Source: Acinetobacter sp. ANC 4805
GTDB taxonomy: Bacteria > Pseudomonadota > Gammaproteobacteria > Pseudomonadales > Moraxellaceae
Length of the DNA: 64,000 bases
Assembly: GCF_022549495.1 (NCBI RefSeq)
Contig: NZ_JAKZGD010000008.1
Location: 1 to 64,000, forward strand
Direction of reading: 5' to 3'
Positions 1 through 8,805 of this stretch are shown here, piece by piece. Under the pieces are notes generated by a model that saw only the letters and a list, made by a program, of their open reading frames with translations, was not told the origin of the DNA and made no database searches. The position numbers were made by a program, and so were the translations under genes. Position 1 is the first letter of the stretch, and each line of letters opens with the position of its first letter.

Positions 1-2
1 AG

Positions 3-158
3 TCAACAGGTAATTTCGATATTTTTAAAACCTATCAATCATTCCAAAAATCTAACCTTTCTAGCCAAATCCTTGTTTCTCAACAAGTTTTTATCTGCAT
101 CATCGCCGATGGATGTGCATTCTACAGTATTCCCAATCCAATACAACCCCTCCGTTAA
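3..158 (+). CDS. Possible C-terminal end of a gene cut by the left window edge
   Basis: Frame 3 is open from the first base and ends at a TAA at 156-158. It encodes about 51 residues ending in a hydrophobic stretch with an IADGCAF motif and a PNPIQPLR tail. The composition looks protein-like, and mlaA follows about 180 bp later on the same strand. Frame 1 is also open over this stretch, so the reading is not secure. I do not recognise the family. It could be the tail of a real upstream gene or chance. Confidence 0.35.
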   Translation, partial: STGNFDIFKTYQSFQKSNLSSQILVSQQVFICIIADGCAFYSIPNPIQPLR

Positions 159-339
159 TCTTTTTTGTTTGTTTGTATATTTTTAAACCAAATTCACATT
201 TTTCTTATATTTTTCGAGCGAATTTGTTTTAATAATAAGAGAATTATTAAATTGTATTCCTCATACTCTATGTTTTGCGTTATGCAGCGCAATCATTTTA
301 ATGACCGTATTCTCGCTCGAGCAGCGATTAAGGACTTAT
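159..339. other. AT-rich intergenic region before mlaA
   Basis: AT-rich non-coding DNA between the possible upstream gene tail and the preferred mlaA start. Short ORFs here overlap the mlaA coding frame and have no ribosome-binding site or recognisable product. A promoter for mlaA probably lies here, but I could not single out one convincing -35/-10 pair. Confidence 0.4.
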
Positions 340-1227
340 ATGCATTACTCAAATTTCATCTTGCTTGGGTTGTTATCTGCTGGGGCGTGTTCATCAGTAT
401 CAGCGCAAGAAGTTCCTAATAAACCAGTAACTCAAACAAATACATTAGGACCTACAATCGTAGTTGAACAAAAAGTATCAACAATTCAAGCGATCAAAGA
501 TTTAAAGCATCTCACTAAAAATGATTTAAAAGTAAATGCAAATGCAGCTCAACCTGATGCAGTAAAAGATCCACTACAACCTTTAAATCGCCAAATATTT
601 GCTTTAAATGATGCTTTAGATCGTAATTTATTAAAACCTGTCGCAATACAATATGTCGCCAAAGTCCCTGAGACTGTTCGTAGCCCATATCGCCAATTTC
701 GGAAAAACCTAGGCGAGCCGTGGAATGCAGTGAATCAATTAGTACAAGGTCGCCCAACACGTGCTGCAAAAACATTAGGTCGCTTTACCGTCAATACATT
801 AACGACTCTAGGTTTTGCCGATCCTGCTCGTCGTTTAGGCTTGACAGCAGAAGAAGAAAGTTTTGGTGTAACTTTGGGTTACTACGGTGTTCCATCTGGC
901 CCTTATGTGATGTTACCTTTCTTCGGTCCTAGTACATTCCGTGATGGTTTTGGTCTAGCAGCAGATAGTTTTGGTCGCCCACAAAAATATTTATTAGATG
1001 ATCAACAAGGTATTTATTGGTCAACCAATCTACTTCAAGCCGTTGATGCTCGTTCACAGATTCTTGATATTGAAGAAAGCTTAAAAGGTGATAAATACTC
1101 AATGATTCGTGATTTTTATTTACAACGTAAAGCATTCCAAATTGCTGAAAAACATGGTGATTCGGCAGATGTCTCATTTGTTAGTGATGAGGATGATTCT
1201 GATAGTCCATCCGCTGATGACAAATAA
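340..1227 (+). CDS. mlaA: MlaA (VacJ) family outer-membrane lipid-asymmetry protein
   Basis: Outer-membrane component of the Mla system, which removes mislocalised phospholipids from the outer leaflet and passes them to periplasmic MlaC. The core from about residue 75 has the family's DPLQPLNRQIF opening, the VRSPYRQFRKNLGEPWNAVNQL region and a GPYVMLPFFGPSTFRDG motif. I chose ATG 340 because TAAGGA lies 5 bp upstream; an in-frame ATG at 301 lacks a ribosome-binding site. The N-terminus is a signal peptide with Cys17 after SAGA, a weak lipobox because -3 is Ala rather than Leu. An acidic Ser/Asp tail ends the 295-residue product. The rest of the Mla system is not in this window. Confidence 0.9.
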   Translation: MHYSNFILLGLLSAGACSSVSAQEVPNKPVTQTNTLGPTIVVEQKVSTIQAIKDLKHLTKNDLKVNANAAQPDAVKDPLQPLNRQIFALNDALDRNLLKPVAIQYVAKVPETVRSPYRQFRKNLGEPWNAVNQLVQGRPTRAAKTLGRFTVNTLTTLGFADPARRLGLTAEEESFGVTLGYYGVPSGPYVMLPFFGPSTFRDGFGLAADSFGRPQKYLLDDQQGIYWSTNLLQAVDARSQILDIEESLKGDKYSMIRDFYLQRKAFQIAEKHGDSADVSFVSDEDDSDSPSADDK

Positions 1228-1322
1228 CAGCTAAGTAAACCCAAGCTATAGACTTATGTATTAATTTAAAGTTTTAGCAATACTATGTTTTTCATCATAT
1301 TTCATCTATGATGAATTAAAAA

Positions 1323-2327
1323 ATGATCATACAAATACAAAAGGTCGGCGACTTATCTATGTATTTCATTCAACCTACACGCTCAATATCTTATTTAGAC
1401 CAAGCGCTAAACGAGTTACCGAGTTTGCAAATCATTCATATTGATGATTTAGATTTGTATGATCAAACCATTATTGCGATTGCGGATGTGCAAGATTTCT
1501 TGAAATACCGATGGAAATTACCAACAATCGTACTTGCTTTTGAACATGAAGGTACTGCTTTAGCTCAAGCATGGGAAATGGGTGCGCTCGCAGGTTGGAT
1601 TTGGAGTGATTTACCTAAAAACCCAGTTCACTCCTTATTTAAGATTGATGCACAGTATAAGCGTAATCAAGATAGCCGAGATTTACCCTCAGCAGCAGAG
1701 TTACAGAAAAGATTACTCCCTCATCCTATCGAATTACCAAATTATCAATTTGAAGCATTTTTTCAGCCATCCGCTTATCTCTCTGGAGATTGGTATGATT
1801 ACTGGCGACTGAATGATGATGAGGTTTTATTTTATTTGGCGGATGTTTCTGGGCATGGTGTAACAAGCAGTTTATTAACTTCATGGATGGCAGCATTTCA
1901 TGGGCGCTCTAAAACACCGAGCCAATTAATTCAAAAACTGAATGCGATGCTTGTACAAGAGAATATTGAAAAGCATATTACCATGGTCGCAGGCATCTTA
2001 AATCTAGCGACACATGAAGTATGTTGGTCAAGTGCTGGACACTACCCTCCTCCGATTATCTTTGAACCTAATCAGCCACCACAGATTTTAACAACAAGTA
2101 GCTTTCCATTAGGCCTTACAGAAGAATTAGAAGTTGTAGAACATCGTTGTACATTAAGCCGCCAAGCACGATTTATTTTATGTTCAGATGGTGCACTTGA
2201 GCCTTTTGATGGTGGTTTGAACGATCAATTTAATCAATTAGTTGAACACCTTCAACATGATGCCTTCAAAGCTCCAGATCATGTTGCTGACGATATTGCT
2301 ATTTTAAGCATATGCCGAATGAATTAA
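1323..2327 (+). CDS. gigA: PP2C (SpoIIE/RsbU-type) serine phosphatase, GigA-like
   Basis: Predicted cytoplasmic phosphatase that dephosphorylates the anti-anti-sigma partner encoded next door. The N-terminal ~110 residues look like a degenerate receiver-type domain without a clear phospho-acceptor Asp. The C-terminal two thirds is a PPM/SpoIIE domain with metal-binding motifs: SGDWYDY, ADVSGHGV, CSDGALE and a final ADDIAIL. In A. baumannii the GigA/GigB pair controls stress and antibiotic tolerance; I identify this pair by domain content and order. ATG 1323 has no good ribosome-binding site, so ATG 1359 (with an AAGG further upstream) is a possible alternative start. Confidence 0.82.
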   Translation: MIIQIQKVGDLSMYFIQPTRSISYLDQALNELPSLQIIHIDDLDLYDQTIIAIADVQDFLKYRWKLPTIVLAFEHEGTALAQAWEMGALAGWIWSDLPKNPVHSLFKIDAQYKRNQDSRDLPSAAELQKRLLPHPIELPNYQFEAFFQPSAYLSGDWYDYWRLNDDEVLFYLADVSGHGVTSSLLTSWMAAFHGRSKTPSQLIQKLNAMLVQENIEKHITMVAGILNLATHEVCWSSAGHYPPPIIFEPNQPPQILTTSSFPLGLTEELEVVEHRCTLSRQARFILCSDGALEPFDGGLNDQFNQLVEHLQHDAFKAPDHVADDIAILSICRMN

Positions 2328-2369
2328 CCCTAAAATCAATATTTTAATTCGATCACAGCATCCAACCAC

Positions 2370-2398
2370 TTGTGTCTAGAATATCACTATGGGATAAT
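2370..2398 (+). promoter_or_regulatory. Predicted sigma-70 promoter for gigB
   Basis: TTGTGT at 2370-2375 and GATAAT at 2393-2398 are separated by 17 bp, just upstream of the preferred gigB ATG at 2430. A TTG that would extend gigB upstream lies inside the -35 element, which argues against the longer reading. This suggests gigB can be transcribed separately from gigA. Confidence 0.5.
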
Positions 2399-2429
2399 TT
2401 TATATCCTTTCTCTGAAAATGGCATTTAT

Positions 2430-2951
2430 ATGTCAACAGGTCATGTTGAATATGCAAGTTTGAACGGAACGCATATTTTCAAGCTTATTGGCGAAGTGCG
2501 CGCTCACTCTTGTATAAGTCTAGACAAGTTACTCAACAAAATTGAACAGCAACAGAATGTTGTGGGTGCGATTGTTGATTTAACTGAAACTACATTTATT
2601 GACAGCACTGTCTTGGGTGTACTTGCAAAATTAGGTCTTAAACTTAAACAAGTTCATCATATTCAAGCCGTTATGCTTTCGACAAATCCAGATATCACCA
2701 CCTTAGCCAATAGTATGGGGCTAGGTCAGGTATTTGTAATTTTAAATTACTGTGGTGATCCAAGTGTATGTACTTTAGAACTGACTGAAGAGCATGTAAC
2801 ACATAGCGCAATGCTCAATACTGTACTTGATGCACACAAAACATTGATGCGTTTAAATGAAAATAACCAAAATATGTTTGAGCCTCTTGTGAAGCAATTG
2901 CAAAAAGAACAAGAGTGCTTATCTCTTGATTCACAAAAACAAAATGCATAA
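2430..2951 (+). CDS. gigB: STAS-domain anti-anti-sigma factor, GigB-like
   Basis: Partner-switching protein and likely substrate of the GigA phosphatase. Residues 1-100 form a STAS domain with the phosphorylatable serine in the FIDSTVLG motif (Ser59 with the start used here). The C-terminal ~70 residues are an extra, mostly helical tail rich in Gln and Glu. The product is 173 residues from ATG 2430; the alternative TTG at 2370 overlaps a promoter-like sequence. It lies about 100 bp after gigA and 28 bp before the nitrilase gene. No cognate anti-sigma kinase is visible in the window. In A. baumannii GigB is reported to interact with the nitrogen phosphotransferase protein NPr, a homologue of which is encoded at 37611-37880. 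Confidence 0.82.
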   Translation: MSTGHVEYASLNGTHIFKLIGEVRAHSCISLDKLLNKIEQQQNVVGAIVDLTETTFIDSTVLGVLAKLGLKLKQVHHIQAVMLSTNPDITTLANSMGLGQVFVILNYCGDPSVCTLELTEEHVTHSAMLNTVLDAHKTLMRLNENNQNMFEPLVKQLQKEQECLSLDSQKQNA

Positions 2952-2979
2952 TTGTTGAAAACCAAATCTTGATGCCGAT

Positions 2980-3804
2980 ATGACCTTACTTTCTGTTGCA
3001 CAAATGAATTCTCAAAATGACATTGAAGCAAATTTCCTTGTCATTGAATCATTGATTCAACAGAGTAAGGCTCAAGCGGCAGAGTTGATTGTTTTCCCCG
3101 AAAATTTCGTCTGTTTTGCAGCTGGAAAACAGCGTGAAACTGCTGCGCAATTCGAGAGCATTCAACAGCGTTTAGAACAACTCGCTCATCGTTATCAAAT
3201 CTGGATTATCGCGGGCACACTCCCTTGTCCTTTTCGTCCAGATGGTTCAATTATTGATGATGGTCGAGTTCGAACGGTCAGCTTATGCATTAGCCCTGAA
3301 AGAACTGAAGCACGTTACGACAAAATCCATTTGTTTGATGTACAAGTCGGTGATGCGGTTGGTGGGTATCAAGAGTCAAAGTTCTTTGAGGCAGGTGATA
3401 AAGTAGCTGTTGCAAAAACACCGTTTGGCAATATTGGTCTGATGGTGTGTTATGACTTGCGCTTCCCTGAACTTGCTCTAATGTTACGTCAGCAAGGGGC
3501 AAATATTTTAACTGCACCTGCTGCATTTACTTACACAACAGGTCAGCTGCATTGGCAATTACTACTACAAGCACGAGCGATGGACAGCCAATGTTATGTT
3601 CTAGGTGCAGCTCAACAAGGTTGGCATGGTGAACAACGCCAAACTTGGGGGCATGCAGGAATTACAGATAGCCGAGGACAACTGTTAAAAATGATCAATA
3701 CAGAAGGACACGGCTTAATGACCTGTTCATTTGATCTCGCCGAGCAAAATGCGATCCGCCTTGCAATGCCACTGATGCAGCATCGTAAGCTCATCAATTA
3801 TTAA
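2980..3804 (+). CDS. Carbon-nitrogen hydrolase (nitrilase superfamily, Nit1/YafV-like amidase)
   Basis: Cytosolic amidase of 274 residues with the full nitrilase triad: Glu41 in FPEN, Lys115 in YDKIHLFD and Cys157 in MVCYDLRFPE. The YDKIHLFDV motif is typical of the Nit1/Nit2 branch, which hydrolyses deaminated glutathione or omega-amides of oxoacids. The exact substrate cannot be assigned from sequence alone. It follows gigB by 28 bp on the same strand and is probably co-transcribed with it. Confidence 0.85.
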   Translation: MTLLSVAQMNSQNDIEANFLVIESLIQQSKAQAAELIVFPENFVCFAAGKQRETAAQFESIQQRLEQLAHRYQIWIIAGTLPCPFRPDGSIIDDGRVRTVSLCISPERTEARYDKIHLFDVQVGDAVGGYQESKFFEAGDKVAVAKTPFGNIGLMVCYDLRFPELALMLRQQGANILTAPAAFTYTTGQLHWQLLLQARAMDSQCYVLGAAQQGWHGEQRQTWGHAGITDSRGQLLKMINTEGHGLMTCSFDLAEQNAIRLAMPLMQHRKLINY

Positions 3805-4013
3805 AAATGAGACACTCCACGGCTATTAAAACCACCCTTTGTACAAATTTCCCCCATCTAACAACACTTTGACTGCCATAGTCAGCTTTCATAAATGTAT
3901 GTTTTTCAGGATCATGATTTAATAGACTTTATTTATCATGGTAGAACAAGATCAAAGGATCAAATTCTATGCCTGATGTAATATCTTCAATTAATTCGTA
4001 TCAAGTCTGATTT

Positions 4014-4361
4014 ATGTTTAAAGTAATTTTTTTCTTTTTTATAGGGGCAATTGCACAACTCCATGCAGCGGTAGTTGATATGAATACGAACCCACAAAGT
4101 ACCTTGTCCACGCCACAAAATTTATCGCTAAATTCTTTTGGGCAATGGGTGATTGGTTGGGGTACTGGGGCTGAAGGTGCGAGACAACGATTAGATAATA
4201 TCCAGCGAGAGGATGTCATCATTATCAAACAAAAAGGTGCAACCTTAGACATGATTGTTGCTTGGCAACAATATTATGAACAAGAAGCGCTCAAGAATCC
4301 CAATAATCCAACGGCACGTTATAGAGCGCGTTTGATGAAAAAAATCGCTGAGCTTTGGTAA
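4014..4361 (+). CDS. Small secreted protein of unknown function
   Basis: 115 residues with a clear signal peptide (Phe-rich core, predicted cleavage after QLHA near residue 18). The mature part carries a NSFGQWVIGWGTGAEGA motif followed by a charged helical C-terminus. It may correspond to the Pfam family DUF4951, found in Acinetobacter; that is from memory and unverified. No cysteines or catalytic motif are visible. It stands alone, with about 210 bp of non-coding DNA upstream and 80 bp before ohrR. Confidence 0.7.
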   Translation: MFKVIFFFFIGAIAQLHAAVVDMNTNPQSTLSTPQNLSLNSFGQWVIGWGTGAEGARQRLDNIQREDVIIIKQKGATLDMIVAWQQYYEQEALKNPNNPTARYRARLMKKIAELW

Positions 4362-4441
4362 TGATCGAAATGAAATCTGCTTAGGCAATCACTAGTAGAT
4401 CACGATATACTCATTAAATTAATCCACCGTTTGAGAACCGC

Positions 4442-4879
4442 ATGGGCGATGAGCATCAGCAATTGTTATTAGATAATCAGTTATGTTTTCTGATTTATTC
4501 GACCAACCTTGCCTTAAATCAAGTCTATCGTCAATTGCTTGCCCCTCTTGGATTAACCTATCCTCAATATCTTGTGATGTTAGTGCTTTGGGAAAAGGAT
4601 CAACTGAGTGTTTCTGAAATTGGAGAACGGCTATTCTTAGAATCCTCTACACTCACTCCGTTGTTAAAAAAATTAGAAATATCACAACTGATTACACGCA
4701 AACGCTCAACCAAAGATGAAAGACAAGTTGTTATTTCATTGACACAACAAGGGCAAGATTTAGAACTCAAAGCTGTTGATATTCCGAATCAAATTTCCCA
4801 AGCGGCATCGTGTACGCCATCAACGCTAGACAATTTAAAAGATCAAATTTCAGCACTACGTGACAACCTACTTAAATAA
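4442..4879 (+). CDS. ohrR: OhrR, peroxide-sensing MarR-family repressor
   Basis: Winged-helix MarR-family regulator of 145 residues. Cys15, in NQLCFLIYS, sits where OhrR proteins carry the reactive cysteine oxidised by organic hydroperoxides. The helix-turn-helix region (LSVSEIGERLFLESSTLTPLL) and the wing (RKRSTKDERQVV) are intact. It lies directly upstream of ohr on the same strand, the usual sensor-target arrangement, and a palindromic operator candidate lies between the two genes. Confidence 0.9.
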   Translation: MGDEHQQLLLDNQLCFLIYSTNLALNQVYRQLLAPLGLTYPQYLVMLVLWEKDQLSVSEIGERLFLESSTLTPLLKKLEISQLITRKRSTKDERQVVISLTQQGQDLELKAVDIPNQISQAASCTPSTLDNLKDQISALRDNLLK

Positions 4880-4925
4880 TATTTAAATTTAAAGAGGAAG
4901 GACTTGTTTTTTTATTTATATCGTA

Positions 4926-4940
4926 TACGATTTAATTGTA
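4926..4940 (+). promoter_or_regulatory. Predicted OhrR operator
   Basis: TACGATTTAATTGTA is a near-perfect 15-bp dyad: the right arm AATTGTA matches the left arm TACGATT except at one base pair. It resembles the TACAATT-AATTGTA operators known for OhrR in other bacteria. It lies 26 bp upstream of the ohr ATG and downstream of ohrR, so it is placed to control ohr. Confidence 0.65.
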
Positions 4941-4966
4941 CACAATATTATTTCGGAATAAAAACC

Positions 4967-5401
4967 ATGTCTCTAGAACAAGTTGTTTATCGTGCAAAAG
5001 CCAAAGCTACAGGCGGTCGTGATGGTCGTGCAACCTCATCTGATGGTGTATTAGATGTGAAACTCGGTGTACCTAAAGAAATGGGCGGTGCTGGTGGTGA
5101 AGTCACCAATCCTGAACAGCTTTTTGCTGCGGGTTATTCAGCATGTTTCTTAGGGGCGATGAAATTTGTTGCAAATCGCGACAAACTCAAAATTACAAAA
5201 GATGCTTATGTTGAGGCTGAAGTTGGAATTGGTCCAATTCCAAATGGCTTTGGTATTGAAGTCACTTTAAATGTTTATCTGATTGGTATGGAACAAGCTG
5301 AAGCTGAGCAATTGGTTGCCGCAGCACACATTGTTTGCCCATATTCAAATGCGACTCGTGGCAATATTGATGTGAATTTTAATATCGTGACCACAGAATA
5401 A
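4967..5401 (+). CDS. ohr: Ohr, organic hydroperoxide reductase
   Basis: Cytosolic OsmC/Ohr-family thiol peroxidase that reduces lipid and organic hydroperoxides. The two catalytic cysteines are present (Cys60 in [11 protein letters not shown] and Cys124 in [13 protein letters not shown]), as are Arg19 in GGRDG and Glu50 in NPEQLF. I chose ATG 4967, giving the usual length of 144 residues; a longer in-frame TTG reading would run through the OhrR operator. A strong terminator follows. Confidence 0.95.
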   Translation: MSLEQVVYRAKAKATGGRDGRATSSDGVLDVKLGVPKEMGGAGGEVTNPEQLFAAGYSACFLGAMKFVANRDKLKITKDAYVEAEVGIGPIPNGFGIEVTLNVYLIGMEQAEAEQLVAAAHIVCPYSNATRGNIDVNFNIVTTE

Positions 5402-5421
5402 GCATTTCGCATTTTACAAAG

Positions 5422-5453
5422 AAAAACAGCATGGATCACCATGCTGTTTTTTT
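5422..5453. terminator. Bidirectional terminator between ohr and gspE
   Basis: A 10-bp stem (AACAGCATGG at 5425-5434 with CCATGCTGTT at 5439-5448) and a 4-nt loop are followed by a T-run on the plus strand. On the minus strand the same stem is followed by TTTTC. It serves both convergent genes. Confidence 0.9.
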
Positions 5454-5472
5454 ATTTAAGGGCTTAACTTAA

Positions 5473-6963
5473 TTATTCTTCAGCCGCTTCGTTGGTCACA
5501 CGCAATACTTCTTCTAATGTGGTTTTACCAGCTAGAACCTTGAGCAAACCATCATCACGAATCGAAGCTGCATGACGACGCGCATGATTTTCCAACTCAA
5601 ATTCGGCTGCATTTCCATGAATTAAACGGCGCATTGGCTCATCAATTGGGGCAATTTCATAAATCGCAGTTCGCCCGCTAAAACCAACATGTGAACACTT
5701 CTCACAACCATTCGGTTGAGGTAACTGCATATGTTGATCCACTTTGAGATGTTGGAATACTTGCCGCTCAAAATCATCTGCTTTACGCCAAGTCACACAA
5801 TGTGGACATAAAGTACGAACTAAGCGTTGCGCAATGACCCCAATCAAGGAACTCGCCAGTAGGAAAGGCTCGATTCCCATATCTTTTAAACGAGTTACCG
5901 CACCAATAGCGGTATTGGTATGCAGTGTTGACAGCACTAAGTGACCCGTTAAAGAGGCTTGTACCGCAATCTCAGCAGTCTCAAGATCACGAATCTCACC
6001 CACCATGACCACATCTGGGTCTTGGCGCAACATTGCCTTTAATGCACGAGCAAAGGTCATATCCACTTTGGTGTTGACTTGTGTTTGACCAATCCCTTCA
6101 ATTTGATATTCAATCGGATCTTCAGCAGTCAAGATATTACGGGTGTTGTCATTCAAATCAGACAATGCCGCATACAAGGTCGTGGTTTTTCCCGAACCTG
6201 TTGGTCCAGTCACCAAAATAATACCGTGTGGTCGATGTACCAACTGAGTTAAGCGATCATAGTCATTTTTCATCAACCCGAGATGGGTCATATTCAGACG
6301 ACCTGCTTGCTTATCCAACAAACGCATCACCACACGTTCACCGTGAGATGACGGTAATGTCGAAACACGCACATCCACTTCTCGCCCAGCCAACCGTAAT
6401 GAAATACGCCCGTCTTGAGGGACTCGCTTTTCAGCAATATCTAGTTTCGCCATAACTTTAATACGTGAAACTAAAAGCGGTGCAAGTTCACGGCGTGGCT
6501 GAACGATTTCACGCAACTGTCCATCGACACGTAACCGTACTGAGAGTTTTTTCTCAAAGGCTTCGATATGGATATCAGAGGCACTGACACGAATGGCTTC
6601 AGACAATAAGGCATTAATCAGACGAACAATGGGGGCATCATCTTCTTGATCCATCAAGTCTTCAGCTTCAGGCACCTGATCTGCCAAACTTAATAAATCG
6701 GGATGATCTTCTAGACCCGCAGCAACTTGTTGAGATTCGCCTGTATCACCTGCATAACTAGAACTGAGTAAGGCATGAAACTCTTGATCAGTACACAATT
6801 GATCATGAGCCACCCTTCCCAAAACTCGACGTGCTTCCTGCAAAGCAATACGCGCGGTGTCCTTCCGTCGCACAATAAAAATTTGATCGCCTTCATAACG
6901 TAATAACACGCCATGTCGTTTCGCAAAACTATAAGGAATTTGTATTTGTTTAAGTATTTGCAT
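5473..6963 (-). CDS. gspE: Type II secretion system ATPase GspE
   Basis: Cytoplasmic hexameric ATPase that powers the type II secretion pseudopilus. N1/N2 regions occupy roughly residues 1-130, followed by the core with Walker A GPTGSGKTTT, an Asp box around EDPIEYQ, Walker B and a His box (GHLVLSTLHTN). A zinc-binding tetracysteine module (CPHC and CEKC) sits near residues 400-440. I chose ATG 6963, giving 496 residues, as the upstream extension has no homology-like character. The gene stands alone, with no other gsp genes nearby; scattered gsp loci are usual in Acinetobacter. Confidence 0.9.
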   Translation of the reverse strand: MQILKQIQIPYSFAKRHGVLLRYEGDQIFIVRRKDTARIALQEARRVLGRVAHDQLCTDQEFHALLSSSYAGDTGESQQVAAGLEDHPDLLSLADQVPEAEDLMDQEDDAPIVRLINALLSEAIRVSASDIHIEAFEKKLSVRLRVDGQLREIVQPRRELAPLLVSRIKVMAKLDIAEKRVPQDGRISLRLAGREVDVRVSTLPSSHGERVVMRLLDKQAGRLNMTHLGLMKNDYDRLTQLVHRPHGIILVTGPTGSGKTTTLYAALSDLNDNTRNILTAEDPIEYQIEGIGQTQVNTKVDMTFARALKAMLRQDPDVVMVGEIRDLETAEIAVQASLTGHLVLSTLHTNTAIGAVTRLKDMGIEPFLLASSLIGVIAQRLVRTLCPHCVTWRKADDFERQVFQHLKVDQHMQLPQPNGCEKCSHVGFSGRTAIYEIAPIDEPMRRLIHGNAAEFELENHARRHAASIRDDGLLKVLAGKTTLEEVLRVTNEAAEE

Positions 6964-7056
6964 CACACAAATAATGATAAGAGAAAGTATTGAGTGTACT
7001 CTAAGCAGATTACAGCGTGAAGTCTGTTTAGCATACTCACACAGGAATTTTGCATC

Positions 7057-7878
7057 TTGTCTCAAAATAATCAACATCAAGCACCACATGCCAATACATT
7101 GAAATGGTGGGGCGAACAACAATTTGAAATTCAGCAAGCCAAAGCTTGGCAATTTGGTTCATTATTATTTCGTCTAACACGTGGCATTAAAGAATGGCGC
7201 TTGGAATATCATCGTCCTCAATCTCAACATGATTACGAACAGCAATGGCATATTTTGAATGACACGATTTTTGCAATGCCACAACCTGCAAAAATCGAAC
7301 GCTATATGTTCCATAACACCCAAAGTACATTTCATTTAATGCCCCGTTTAGCAGATCGCTCTGTGGTGATTAAACCCGTTGATCCGATTTATATTCCTGC
7401 GGGGCAACGTGGAACTTTATATATCAGTACGCCATTATGGATTGCAGGTTTGGTGGATGGACTCACTGAACCCCTATTTGACATTCCTGTGATCCAACCC
7501 AAAGACACATGGTTTGGTAAAGATCCTCAAAATGGTGAAATTTGCTATGCCACTTCTGTAGACGGTCGTACTGATTTAAATCTGTTAAAACCGCGTGCTT
7601 TCCGTGCAGTTACCCCAATTGAATTCCACAATACTAGTCAACACCAATTACGCTTTGATCGTATGAATGTTCCAGTTCCTGCTCTTCCACTTTTCTATAG
7701 TGAAAGTACAGGGCGTTTATGGACATCACAAATCAAAGTCTATTACGAAGGGACAGATCATCCTGCACGTATTCGAATTGAGAATAAAACCCCAACTCAG
7801 GCAGGTGAAGTGATTTATGTACATCCTCCCCGAGCGCCTGGCAGTACCTTATTCAATATGTTTGATTCATTCTTTTAA
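7057..7878 (+). CDS. Unknown protein coupled to an MscS-type channel (possible DUF432)
   Basis: 273 residues, apparently soluble, with no signal peptide or membrane span. It is rich in Trp, Tyr and Pro and looks beta-rich; a TLYISTPLWIAG segment and the APGSTLFNMFDSFF end are distinctive. The start is TTG 7057 with AGGA about 10 bp upstream. It may belong to DUF432, which can neighbour MscS genes, but that is an unverified recollection. Its stop overlaps the ribosome-binding site of the channel gene 9 bp downstream, implying translational coupling and a shared role. Confidence 0.75.
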   Translation: MSQNNQHQAPHANTLKWWGEQQFEIQQAKAWQFGSLLFRLTRGIKEWRLEYHRPQSQHDYEQQWHILNDTIFAMPQPAKIERYMFHNTQSTFHLMPRLADRSVVIKPVDPIYIPAGQRGTLYISTPLWIAGLVDGLTEPLFDIPVIQPKDTWFGKDPQNGEICYATSVDGRTDLNLLKPRAFRAVTPIEFHNTSQHQLRFDRMNVPVPALPLFYSESTGRLWTSQIKVYYEGTDHPARIRIENKTPTQAGEVIYVHPPRAPGSTLFNMFDSFF

Positions 7879-7887
7879 GGGGTTACT

Positions 7888-8805
7888 ATGCCTGATTCGA
7901 ATATTCCCAAGGATGTTGCTAGTAGCCTCACCAGTATTTTTACCAATATTAACTTCGAACGCTTAAGTGAAATCGTTGTTGCGATTATTCTCGCCTTTAT
8001 CGGTTTTGTCATCGCTCGACTGGTATCCAATGCCTTCATTCGCACCATTGGCAACGGTTTTAATGCCCACCAACGCCTGCTATGGCGTCGAGGTATTTTT
8101 TATTTTATTTTCCTGCTGTTTATTATGACCAGTTTAAGAGAGGCTGGATTTAAACTCAGCGTCTTCTTAGGTGCGGCAGGGATTCTAACCGTTGCTTTAG
8201 GTTTTGCATCACAAACCTCAGCAACTAATTTGATCAGTGGCTTGTTCTTGATTGGTGAAGGTTCTTTTGAGGTTGGCGATACGATTCAAATTACCTTGAT
8301 TCGAGGGCAAACAATAGAAGGACAAGTGATTTCTATTGACTTGCTTTCAGTCAAACTGCTTACTCTGGATAATGTCTATATTCGCCTGCCCAATGAGCAA
8401 TTGATTCGAACACCCGTCATGAATTTGTCTAAATATCCAATACGGCGAATTCCAATTACGCTTGCGATTAATTTCCATGAAGATATCATCAAAGTTCGAC
8501 AAGTATTATTAGATGTTGCTGCCAAATATCCCTTGGTGATGGATGATCCGAAAGCAACCGTTACTGTCACAGCATTTCGGGAATCTTCGATTGAACTTCT
8601 ATTTGCAGTTTGGTGTCGACAGGAAAATGCCTTAAAAGTTCGTGATGAAATGCAAGAACGTGTCCGTAATGGATTCTTGGAAAATCAGATTGAGATTCCC
8701 GTACCTAAAATGGGCTTAATTGATCGCCCTTTACCATTAGAAAATGACGAGGTTGATCAATATACCCATCAAAAAGAACTGAAAAAAGCTGAGAAAGAGA
8801 AATAA
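7888..8805 (+). CDS. Small-conductance mechanosensitive channel (MscS family)
   Basis: Inner-membrane channel of 305 residues. It has transmembrane helices near residues 23-45 and 62-85, then the pore-lining helix and the MscS signature GFASQTSATNLISGLFLIGE. A beta domain (VGDTIQI, then the LPNEQLI loop) and a C-terminal cytoplasmic domain with a charged Lys/Glu tail follow. Its role is likely turgor relief on hypo-osmotic shock. AAGGGG sits 6 bp before the ATG. Its stop codon abuts the stop of the convergent gene with no intergenic base. Confidence 0.9.
   Translation: MPDSNIPKDVASSLTSIFTNINFERLSEIVVAIILAFIGFVIARLVSNAFIRTIGNGFNAHQRLLWRRGIFYFIFLLFIMTSLREAGFKLSVFLGAAGILTVALGFASQTSATNLISGLFLIGEGSFEVGDTIQITLIRGQTIEGQVISIDLLSVKLLTLDNVYIRLPNEQLIRTPVMNLSKYPIRRIPITLAINFHEDIIKVRQVLLDVAAKYPLVMDDPKATVTVTAFRESSIELLFAVWCRQENALKVRDEMQERVRNGFLENQIEIPVPKMGLIDRPLPLENDEVDQYTHQKELKKAEKEK

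Noticed and set aside
165..419. 84-residue ORF ahead of mlaA
   Set aside because: It overlaps the mlaA signal peptide in another frame and lacks a ribosome-binding site.
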